DNA from: Myxococcales bacterium
GTDB lineage: Bacteria; Myxococcota_A; Polyangia; Polyangiales; Polyangiaceae
NCBI GenBank assembly: GCA_016212965.1
Contig: JACRDA010000430.1
Span: forward strand, 1-46,825
Reading direction: 5' to 3'
DNA: 46,825 nt
Shown here: one piece after another, positions 7,736-13,848 of the stretch
Position numbering within the stretch: the first letter of the stretch is position 1
How the letters are laid out: the number at the start of each line of letters is the position of its first letter
The notes under the pieces: model-generated
The model's database searches: none
Seen by the model: the letters and a program-made list of their open reading frames with translations, nothing else
What the model was told of the DNA's origin: nothing
Position numbers and translations under genes: made by a program

Positions 7736-9634
7736 ATGTCGTCGAGCCCTAACAAGCCTCCGCGCCCGAGCCCGGTGCGCAAACCGGAGGCCCCCGCGCA
7801 GGCGGGGGCGCCCGCGTCCGTGGCTGTCGTCCCGGCCTCGGTGCCCGAGCCCGTCGTGCTCGACGCGCCCGTCTCCGATGCGCGCCCTGCCGCGCGTGCC
7901 CCCCTGGCCTCGCTCGTCGAGCAGGAGCTCGTCGCGGGCCGGTATCGCCTGTTGCGGCCGCTCAGCGAGGGCGGGATGGGCACGCTGTGGCTCGCGCACA
8001 ACGAGGGGCTCGACATCGAGTGCGCGCTCAAGGTGATCCGCGCCGACATCGGCGAGGTCGAGCGCGAGTACTGCGGCGGGCGCCTGCTGCAAGAGGCGCG
8101 CGCCGCCGCGCGGCTCGGCCACCCCGCGATCGTGCGCGTGACCGACGTCGGGCGCACCGACAAGGGCGAGCCCTTCCTCGTGATGGAGCTGCTCACGGGC
8201 GAGGACCTCGGCGCCATCGTCACGCGCCGCGGCAAGGTCGATCCGGTCAAATCGGTGCAGACCATCCTGCCGATCATCCACGCGCTCTCGTGCGCGCACG
8301 AGAAGGGCATCATCCACCGCGACGTGAAGCCCGAGAACATCTTCCTCGCGCGCAACGAGGACGGCACCGTGCAGCCGAAGCTCATCGACTTCGGCATCGC
8401 GAAGCTCCGCGGCAGCGGCCTCAAGGATCGCCTGACGGCGGTCGGTGCCGTCGTCGGGACGCCCGGCTACATGTCGCCCGAGCAAGCGCGCGGCGACGAG
8501 TCGGACGTGCGCGCCGACGTCTGGGCGATCTGCATCATCCTCTACGAGCTCATGGCCGGCGAGCAGCCCTTCCGCGGGGCGAACTACAACGCGCTCATGC
8601 GCGCCATCGTCGAGCACGACCCGCCGACGCTGACGGCCATGGGCGTCGGCGATCCGGGGCTCTCCGAGATCATCCGGCGCGGCATGGCGAAGAAGGCCGA
8701 CGAGCGCTGGCTCACGATGCGTCAGCTCGGCCAGGAGCTCGCCGAGTGGCTGCTCGAGCAGGGCTACGACAGCGATCTGTCCGGTACCTCGCTCCAGGCC
8801 CAGTGGTTCACGGCGCGCGAGAGCCGCGTGGTCGGCGACGTGCTCGACAACCTCGCGCCGCCCGCGCGCCGCTCGACCCCGCGCGACATGCGCCTGACGC
8901 CGGGCGGCTCGGCGCCGAGCGTCGGCTCGAAGCCGCCCCTCGGGCGGTCCTCGCCGCGCCCGCGCTCGACGCCCGTCCCGGGCTCGTCGCCGGGCACGCG
9001 CTCGAGCCGGCCCCAGTGGACGACGCCCGGGCTCGGTACGCGGCGCGAGTCGTGGCCCTCCGACCCACCTGCGCCGTCGAGCGGCCCCGGTGCGGGACCC
9101 GCGGCGCCGCCGGCCCTGCGCGTGGCCTGGCCCTCGAATCCGCCGAGCGGACCGCGCGCGAGCAGCGTCGGGCCCGTCTCGTCCACGCCCGCGCCGTCCG
9201 ACCCCTCGGTGCAGGCGTCCCCCTCGCAGGCCCTCGCGCCCTCGCGCCGTCGCCCGTGGCTCGTCGGTGGGGCTGCGGTGGCGGTCGTCGCCGTCATCGT
9301 CGTCGTCGTCTCGCTGGCCGGTGGGCGCGCGGCGACGAGCCCGTCGGATGCTGCCGCCGCGGTCGGCAGCACGCCCGTGCAGCAGGCCCCTGCGACCGCG
9401 CAGCCGACGCCCGTCGTGACCGGCGATCCGGTTCGGACGCCGAGCGCGCCGGCGACCACCTCGGCGCCGGTCGCGAGCGCGAGCGCGACGAGCGCGGCGA
9501 GCGCGGCGAGCGCGTCCGCGCCACGGCTCGCCGAGCCCCCCGTGCGGCCGACGCCCACCGCCGTCGCGCCACCGCCACCACCCGCCACGACCTCGGCCAC
9601 GGTGCCGGGCAAGCTGAAGCAGCCGAAGTTCTGA
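7736..9634 (+). CDS. Membrane-anchored Hanks-type Ser/Thr protein kinase
   Basis: A 632-residue kinase. After a Pro-rich N-terminus of about 65 residues, the catalytic domain runs from YRLLRPLSEGGMG (glycine loop, about 70-82). It shows ALKVI (ATP-binding Lys99), IIHRDVKPEN (catalytic Asp196), LIDFG (Asp218) and GTPGYMSPEQ (activation segment), so it should be active. A long Pro/Ser/Arg-rich linker leads to one transmembrane helix at about 509-527 and a Ala/Thr/Pro-rich outer tail of about 100 residues. It lies 81 nt after the Cys-rich lipoprotein gene and one base before the TPR/PEGA gene, which points to one signalling unit. Confidence 0.95.
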   Translation: MSSSPNKPPRPSPVRKPEAPAQAGAPASVAVVPASVPEPVVLDAPVSDARPAARAPLASLVEQELVAGRYRLLRPLSEGGMGTLWLAHNEGLDIECALKVIRADIGEVEREYCGGRLLQEARAAARLGHPAIVRVTDVGRTDKGEPFLVMELLTGEDLGAIVTRRGKVDPVKSVQTILPIIHALSCAHEKGIIHRDVKPENIFLARNEDGTVQPKLIDFGIAKLRGSGLKDRLTAVGAVVGTPGYMSPEQARGDESDVRADVWAICIILYELMAGEQPFRGANYNALMRAIVEHDPPTLTAMGVGDPGLSEIIRRGMAKKADERWLTMRQLGQELAEWLLEQGYDSDLSGTSLQAQWFTARESRVVGDVLDNLAPPARRSTPRDMRLTPGGSAPSVGSKPPLGRSSPRPRSTPVPGSSPGTRSSRPQWTTPGLGTRRESWPSDPPAPSSGPGAGPAAPPALRVAWPSNPPSGPRASSVGPVSSTPAPSDPSVQASPSQALAPSRRRPWLVGGAAVAVVAVIVVVVSLAGGRAATSPSDAAAAVGSTPVQQAPATAQPTPVVTGDPVRTPSAPATTSAPVASASATSAASAASASAPRLAEPPVRPTPTAVAPPPPPATTSATVPGKLKQPKF

Positions 9635-9635
9635 C

Positions 9636-10688
9636 ATGAGCGAACGCGTCGTCGTGAGATCCCGGGCGGGAGCCCGCACGCGCGCCTGGCTCGGCGCCGT
9701 CTCGGTCGTGCTCGCGCTCTCCGGCCTCGCGCCGTCGGCCGTCGCCGGCCCGCCCGAGGGGCCGACCGAGGCGGAGCGCGAGGTCGCGCGCCGCAAGTAC
9801 GCGGACGGCGAGAAGGCCTTCGACCAGAAGCGCTATCGCGATGCCGTCGAGCTCTTCCTCGACGCCGACCGCATCATCGCGGACCCCGCCTTCGCCTTCA
9901 ACCTGTCCGAGACCTACCACGCGCTCAAGGACTCGCCGCGCGCGCTCCGCTGGGCGCGCGAGTACCTGAAGCGCGCGCCCGACGCGCCCGATCGCGCCGA
10001 CATGGAGGCGCGCGTCGCGACCGAGGAGAAGGCGCTGAAGAAGCGCGGCGTCCAGCAGATCACCATCACGAGCACGCCCCCGGGTGCCGTCCTCGCGGTC
10101 GACGGGCGCGACTACGGGCCGGGCCCGTGGACCGGGGAGCTCCCGCCCGGCACGCACATCCTCGACATGAAGCTCCCGGGCTACCTCGACGTGCGGCGGC
10201 CCTTCGACCTCGGCGCCGACCACGCGATGGATCTCGCCGTTCCGCTCGAGTCGCTCGTGGTCGAGCCAGGCCCCGTCGAGCCGACGCCCGCGCCGTCGCC
10301 GGTGGTCCCGGTGCCCGCCCCGGCCGTCGAGCCGGCCGAGCGCCCGCCGCTGCTACCCATCGGCATCGCGACCTTCGGTGCCGGCGCTGCCTCGCTCGTG
10401 GCCGCGCTCGGGCTCGAGGTCGCCCGCGCCCGCGCCGAACAGGACGCTCGCGACGCGACCATCCAGCTCGACGCGCTCTCCGCGGCCGACTCGATGGACA
10501 GCTTCCAGCTCGGGGCGCGCGTGGCGCTCGGGCTCGGCGTCGGCCTGTGCGCCGTCGGGGGCACGCTCGTCGCGGTCGATCTCGCGACCGCGCCCGAGGG
10601 CAGCGCGGACGAGGGCGACCCGAGCCCCGTCACGGGGTGGCTCGGCTGCGGTCCGGCGGGCTGTGTCGCGCGCCTGATCTTGCCCTGA
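9636..10688 (+). CDS. Exported TPR/PEGA-domain protein, kinase partner
   Basis: A 350-residue protein with a signal peptide (ends near AVAGPP) and a TPR-like region at about 45-130 (ARRKYADGEKAFDQKRYRDAVELF). A PEGA domain follows at about 138-200 (ITITSTPPGAVLAVDGRDYG ... LPPGTHILDMKLPGY), then a Pro-rich linker and two hydrophobic segments. PEGA domains are linked to surface carbohydrate or envelope binding. The start codon lies one base after the kinase stop, so the genes are translationally coupled. The last residues (GWLGCGPAG...) resemble the glycine-rich ends of the two other PEGA proteins in the window. Exact role unknown. Confidence 0.88.
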   Translation: MSERVVVRSRAGARTRAWLGAVSVVLALSGLAPSAVAGPPEGPTEAEREVARRKYADGEKAFDQKRYRDAVELFLDADRIIADPAFAFNLSETYHALKDSPRALRWAREYLKRAPDAPDRADMEARVATEEKALKKRGVQQITITSTPPGAVLAVDGRDYGPGPWTGELPPGTHILDMKLPGYLDVRRPFDLGADHAMDLAVPLESLVVEPGPVEPTPAPSPVVPVPAPAVEPAERPPLLPIGIATFGAGAASLVAALGLEVARARAEQDARDATIQLDALSAADSMDSFQLGARVALGLGVGLCAVGGTLVAVDLATAPEGSADEGDPSPVTGWLGCGPAGCVARLILP

Positions 10689-10704
10689 CCGCGCGCCGGC
10701 CGCG

Positions 10705-10762
10705 CCACGTCGCGCGCGTGCCGTCGGGGCGTGCCGCGTCGCGCGCGGGCCGTCAGGGCGCG
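10705..10762. repeat. 29-bp tandem direct repeat between convergent genes
   Basis: Copies 10705-10733 and 10734-10762 match at 25 of 29 positions (core CGTCGCGCGCG ... CCGTC). The second copy runs into the last codons of nudC. I see no clear intrinsic terminator with a T-tract here. Confidence 0.6.
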
Positions 10763-11622
10763 CCGACGAAGCGCATGATGAGCTGGTGCGCGAGCGAGAA
10801 GGGCGGCGGGATGAAGAAGCCGTCGGCGCGCCGCACCTCGTCGCGGCTCACCCAGCGGGCCTCCTCGAGCTCCTCCTTGTCGAGGCGGATCTCGCCCGGC
10901 TTCGCGTGGGCCATGAAGCCGAGCATGAGCGAGGCAGGGAACGGCCAGGGCTGGCTCTGCACGTAGCGGAGCTCGGTGAGCTCGAGCCCGACCTCCTCGA
11001 AGGCCTCGCGGCGCGCCGCGTCCTCGAGGCTCTCGCCCGTCTCGACGAAGCCGGCGAGCGCGGAGTACATGCCCTTCGGCCACCCCGGCTGGCGCGCCAG
11101 GAGGCAGCGATCCCCGTCGACGACGAGCAGCATGATGGCCGGCTCGACGCGCGGGAAGTGCTTCTTCTGGCAGCCGCTGCAGGCGCGCACGTGCCCCGCC
11201 TGCTTCGGCACCGTCGGGCCCCCGCAGCTCGGGCAGAAGCGGTGGTGCTTGTGCCAGTAGAGGATGCCGCGCGCGTAGGCGAGCAGGCCGGCGTCGGCGG
11301 GCTCGAGCAGGCTCCCGACGAGGCGCAGCTCGTGGAACTCGCCGCGGCCGCGCAGCTCCGGCAAGACGAGCGGATCGTCGAGCCCGGCGTCGAGCTCGAC
11401 GGCGAAGCAGTCCCGCTCCCCGAGCCGGCCGAGCCACACGACCGTCCCGCTCGCGAGGAGCGCGCCGGCGTGGCCGACCGAGAGCTCGTCCCGTGCCTCG
11501 CCGTTCGGGATGAAGCTCTTGCTGCGCCACACCGGGAGCACGAGCGAGCGAGGGTTCGCGCGCGCCGCGCGCTGGTGCTCGGCGTCGCGCCGCAGCTCGG
11601 CCGCGCGGTCGATGGGCGTCAT
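10753..11622 (-). CDS. nudC: NADH pyrophosphatase (NudC-type Nudix hydrolase)
   Basis: A 289-residue Nudix hydrolase. It would cleave NADH to NMNH and AMP, or remove NAD caps from RNA, in the cytoplasm. A zinc ribbon is formed by Cys130, Cys133, Cys148 and Cys151 (FCPSCGG ... ACSGC). The Nudix box GX5EX7REXXEEXG spans about 191-213 (GFVETGESLE ... REAFEEVGL). The NudC signature SQPWPFPAS follows at about 223-231. Length and domain order match the family. It is a single gene, convergent with the PEGA gene. Confidence 0.95.
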   Translation of the reverse strand: MTPIDRAAELRRDAEHQRAARANPRSLVLPVWRSKSFIPNGEARDELSVGHAGALLASGTVVWLGRLGERDCFAVELDAGLDDPLVLPELRGRGEFHELRLVGSLLEPADAGLLAYARGILYWHKHHRFCPSCGGPTVPKQAGHVRACSGCQKKHFPRVEPAIMLLVVDGDRCLLARQPGWPKGMYSALAGFVETGESLEDAARREAFEEVGLELTELRYVQSQPWPFPASLMLGFMAHAKPGEIRLDKEELEEARWVSRDEVRRADGFFIPPPFSLAHQLIMRFVGAP

Positions 11623-11722
11623 GGGGCGCAGGCTGGCACATCCGGGCCGGGAGCGGCAAGGCGGCAGGGGGAGCGGGCGACTTCGCTACGCACGGTCGAT
11701 CGCGCCAGGTCGTCGAACGAGC

Positions 11723-11728
11723 TAGAGT
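11723..11728 (+). promoter_or_regulatory. -10 box (TAGAGT) of a probably leaderless antitoxin transcript
   Basis: TAGAGT matches TATAAT at four of six positions and ends seven bases before the ATG at 11736. Initiation would therefore fall on or next to the start codon. No convincing -35 box or Shine-Dalgarno sequence is visible. Confidence 0.4.
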
Positions 11729-11735
11729 GTGCAGC

Positions 11736-11978
11736 ATGGAACGGGGTGTCGTCGTTCGCGGCAGGCTCCACGGCCGGCGCATCGAGCTCGACGAACCGGT
11801 GGACGAGCTCGACGGTGAGGTCGAAGTCTTCGTCCGCCCGGTCACAGAGGGCGCGACGCCCGTGCCGGCCTCGCGCCTGCTCACCGTGCTGGCCGACTTC
11901 CCCCCGGGAACGCGCTCGAAGGAAGAGATCGATCGGGCGCTCGCAGCCGAGCGCGCCGCATGGGAACGCGGTGGCTGA
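11736..11978 (+). CDS. Antitoxin-like protein of a decayed PIN toxin-antitoxin pair
   Basis: An 80-residue protein. The N-terminal half is a small beta-rich segment (VVRGRLHGRRIELDEPV, then EVEVFVRP). The C-terminal half is the helical segment FPPGTRSKEEIDRALAAERAAW, split here as FPPGTRSKEEID and RALAAERAAW, a pattern I associate with antitoxins encoded just before PIN-domain toxins. It overlaps the start of the PIN remnant by 8 nt, the usual arrangement. The ATG at 11736 is preferred over the in-frame GTG at 11727 because the latter lies within the -10 box. With its toxin gutted, it may be an orphan antitoxin. Confidence 0.65.
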   Translation: MERGVVVRGRLHGRRIELDEPVDELDGEVEVFVRPVTEGATPVPASRLLTVLADFPPGTRSKEEIDRALAAERAAWERGG

Positions 11979-12105
11979 GACCTACCTCGACGCGGTCCAC
12001 CTCGCGACGGCGATTGCGGGCGGTGCGACGCAATTCTGGACCGGCGACGCCGCGCTCGCACGCTGCTCCGAGGTGCCGGTCGTGGTGCTCGCGCCGCCGC
12101 CGTAA
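11971..12105 (+). pseudogene. PIN-domain toxin remnant with internal deletion
   Basis: Only 44 residues remain. The start VAETYLD is what a PIN toxin looks like at its N-terminus, including the first acidic residue. It is joined directly to AVHLATAIAGGATQFWTGD, the C-terminal PIN motif (DAxHLATA ... T-x-D). About 85-90 central residues are missing, with the reading frame kept. The GTG start overlaps the antitoxin stop, as expected for an intact pair. It is unlikely to be an active nuclease. A short CTCGAC-type sequence at the junction could have guided the deletion. Confidence 0.7.
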
Positions 12106-12151
12106 GGGACGCCGCGCTCGGGGGCGACCCCGGTGGGGCGGGTACCACCCA

Positions 12152-12212
12152 CCGGCCCGAGACGGCCGGCGCCCCGGCCAAGCCGACCCAAGGTCTGCCC
12201 GAGGAGACCGCC

Positions 12213-12215
<3 letters not shown>
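12152..12215. repeat. 64-bp dispersed repeat, copy A
   Basis: It begins CCGGCCCGAGACGGC and includes GGCCAAGCCGACC and GGTCTGCCCGAGG. It aligns to 24389-24452 with roughly eight to ten differences. Both copies read RPETA...AKPT.GLPE.T in one frame. A hexanucleotide array follows directly (12213-12272). The 237-bp gap 12106-12342 otherwise holds only this repeat, the array and the promoter of the next gene. Confidence 0.75.
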
Positions 12216-12272
<57 letters not shown>

Positions 12273-12307
12273 GAGGAATGGGTCCGATCCGCGCGCCGTG
12301 CGGGCTG

Positions 12308-12336
12308 TTGACTAGACTTCTGGTCAGAGCTAGCTT
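12308..12336 (+). promoter_or_regulatory. Sigma-70-type promoter of the Phd/VapC operon
   Basis: TTGACT (12308-12313; five of six matches), a 17-bp spacer, and TAGCTT (12331-12336). The -10 box overlaps the perfect palindrome AGCTAGCT (12328-12335), a possible autorepressor operator. The predicted start point coincides with the GTG at 12343. Confidence 0.6.
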
Positions 12337-12342
12337 CGAGGC

Positions 12343-12576
12343 GTGAATGCGGTCTCCGTGTACAACGCCAAGACGCAGCTCTCTCGCCTGCTCGCCGCCG
12401 TGGAGGCCGGCGAGGAGGTCGTCATCACGCGGCACGGCCGTCCGGTCGCGCGACTCGTGCCGGCGACGCCGCCTCGAGGTCCGCGCCGGTTCGGCACCCT
12501 GAAGGGAGTCGCGGTGGTCGCCGACGACTTCGACGCGCCGTTGACCATCGAGGAGCTCGACTTCGTGCGGCGATGA
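12343..12576 (+). CDS. Phd/YefM-family antitoxin
   Basis: A 77-residue protein. Its N-terminal half is the Phd/YefM DNA-binding fold (VSVYNAKTQLSRLLAAVEAG, then EEVVITRHGRPVARLVP). The C-terminal half (APLTIEELDFVRR) would wrap and block the toxin. Its last codon and stop overlap the toxin ATG (ATGA), so the pair is coupled. Such antitoxins normally repress their own promoter; the palindrome at the -10 box is a candidate site. The GTG start leaves no room for a Shine-Dalgarno sequence, consistent with a leaderless transcript. Confidence 0.9.
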   Translation: MNAVSVYNAKTQLSRLLAAVEAGEEVVITRHGRPVARLVPATPPRGPRRFGTLKGVAVVADDFDAPLTIEELDFVRR

Positions 12577-12959
12577 GGCTCCTGCTCGACACGCACGTGG
12601 CGCTCTGGGCGCTGCAGGAGCCCGCGCGGTTGTCGCGCCGCACGCGGGCCGCGATCGCGCGCGCGCAGATCTTGGTCGTGAGCGTCGTGAGTCCCTGGGA
12701 GCTCGCCATCAAACAGGCGCTCGGCAAAGTCCGGCTGCAGCGCCCGCTCGCTCACGTCGTCCGCGCGCTCGTGGACGATCTCGCGGCGTCGGTGCTCGAC
12801 GTGTCCCTCGAGCACGTCCTCGCCGTGGAGGCGCTGCCCGCCCATCACGGCGATCCCTTCGACCGGCTGCTCATCGCGCAAGCCCAGGTCGAGCGCCTCA
12901 CCATCGCGACCAGTGACCGGCACTTCGCCGCGTACGGTGTGCCGCTCCTCGAGGTCTGA
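12573..12959 (+). CDS. PIN-domain ribonuclease toxin, VapC family
   Basis: A 128-residue PIN nuclease, full length for the family. It begins MRLLLDTHVALWAL (catalytic Asp6). SVVSPWELAIKQ supplies the conserved Glu, HGDPFDRLLIAQA the third acidic site, and TIATSDRHF the C-terminal Asp. It would cleave RNA with divalent metal when not bound by the Phd-type antitoxin encoded immediately upstream with a 4-nt overlap. It is intact, unlike the PIN remnant 470 bp upstream. Confidence 0.93.
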   Translation: MRLLLDTHVALWALQEPARLSRRTRAAIARAQILVVSVVSPWELAIKQALGKVRLQRPLAHVVRALVDDLAASVLDVSLEHVLAVEALPAHHGDPFDRLLIAQAQVERLTIATSDRHFAAYGVPLLEV

Positions 12960-13035
12960 AGCCCGGATCGCGCATCAGCCCCGCAGGCCGCAAGGACGCG
13001 CGCGCAACCTGCTGCTTCGAGCTTCGAGGTTGGAT

Positions 13036-13689
13036 TCAGCCGGGGCGCGCACGACCGGACGGCGCAGCCGCCTCGTGGGCCAGGCGGCAGTAGCAGTACA
13101 CGAACTGCTGCTCGGTGCCCCACGGGGTCGCATGGACCTCCACGACCGAGTCGACCTTGCGGAAGGCGCTGCCGAACTCGCCGTGAAGGGCATCGGCGTC
13201 GTAGCGCGCCACCTCCAGCCCCGAGCAGCGCTCTGGGCCGTCGGGACCGAAGGTCGCGACGACGATGTGCCCGCCCGGCGCGAGGGCACGCTCGACCGCT
13301 GCGACGTAGCGGCGCCGCGCGTCCGGCTCGCGTAGAAAGTGGAACACCGCGCGGTCGTGCCAGAAGGCGACGCTGCCCGGCGGAAGCGCGAGCTCGGTGA
13401 CGTCGGCGACGACCCAGTGGACCCCCGCCGCGCGCGGGCCGAGTCGAGCCCGCGCTGCCTCGATCGCAGTCGCGGACAGGTCGAGGACGGTGACCTCGGT
13501 GTAGCCGCGCGCCAGGAGATCGTCGCACAGCGTCGAAGCGCCGCCGCCGACGTCGAGGATTGCGGCGTCCTTCGCCAGGCCGGCGCCCTCGACGAACGCG
13601 AGGGAACGCTCGAGGTGGGGTCGGTACCAGCTCACCTCGTCGGGCGCCTTCTTGCCGTAGACGGACTCCCAGTGTGCGCGCATCGTCAT
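13036..13689 (-). CDS. Class I SAM-dependent methyltransferase
   Basis: A 217-residue protein. Motif I is ILDVGGGASTL, the acidic end of strand 2 is VTVLDLSATAIEAARARL, and VHWVVADV and FWHDRAVFHFL follow. Together these are typical of small-molecule methyltransferases acting in the cytoplasm. The N-terminus HWESVYGKKAPDEVSWYRP is shared by a widespread subgroup of unknown substrate. ATG at 13689 is supported by GAGG about six bases upstream. It stands alone, convergent with the vapC-type gene. Confidence 0.9.
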   Translation of the reverse strand: MTMRAHWESVYGKKAPDEVSWYRPHLERSLAFVEGAGLAKDAAILDVGGGASTLCDDLLARGYTEVTVLDLSATAIEAARARLGPRAAGVHWVVADVTELALPPGSVAFWHDRAVFHFLREPDARRRYVAAVERALAPGGHIVVATFGPDGPERCSGLEVARYDADALHGEFGSAFRKVDSVVEVHATPWGTEQQFVYCYCRLAHEAAAPSGRARPG

Positions 13690-13720
13690 GGTTCACCTCG
13701 GTGGCTCGGCAAGAGATGCC

Positions 13721-13726
13721 AGGATA
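13721..13726 (-). promoter_or_regulatory. Possible -10 box of the methyltransferase gene
   Basis: On the minus strand this reads TATCCT (four of six matches to TATAAT). It would give a leader of about 25 nt that carries the GAGG ribosome-binding site. No good -35 box is seen. Confidence 0.3.
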
Positions 13727-13771
13727 GCAGGTGGTGGGGACGCGGGGCGGCGGCGGGGCCGGCTCCCGGCT

Positions 13772-13810
13772 GCGGGTGCGGGAGCGGGAGCGGGTGCGGG
13801 AGCGGGTGCG
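13772..13810. repeat. Hexanucleotide array (GCGGGW)n
   Basis: About six and a half units alternating GCGGGT and GCGGGA, ending one base before the putative -35 box of the protease gene. Same unit type as the arrays at 12213 and 24811. Confidence 0.75.
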
Positions 13811-13811
13811 C

Positions 13812-13841
13812 TTTACATCCCCCACCGGGCACTCGTAGCCT
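13812..13841 (+). promoter_or_regulatory. Promoter of the protease-lipoprotein operon
   Basis: TTTACA (13812-13817; five of six matches), an 18-bp spacer, and TAGCCT (13836-13841). The -10 box ends seven bases before the ATG at 13849, suggesting a leaderless message. It abuts the hexanucleotide array. Confidence 0.5.
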
Positions 13842-13848
13842 GATGGTC

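Noticed and set aside
4988..9796. A 1602-codon open frame on the minus strand opposite the lipoprotein-kinase operon
   Set aside because: It is Ala/Arg/Gly/Val low complexity with no motifs, while the plus strand carries clear signal-peptide, kinase and PEGA genes. Long antisense frames are expected at this GC content.
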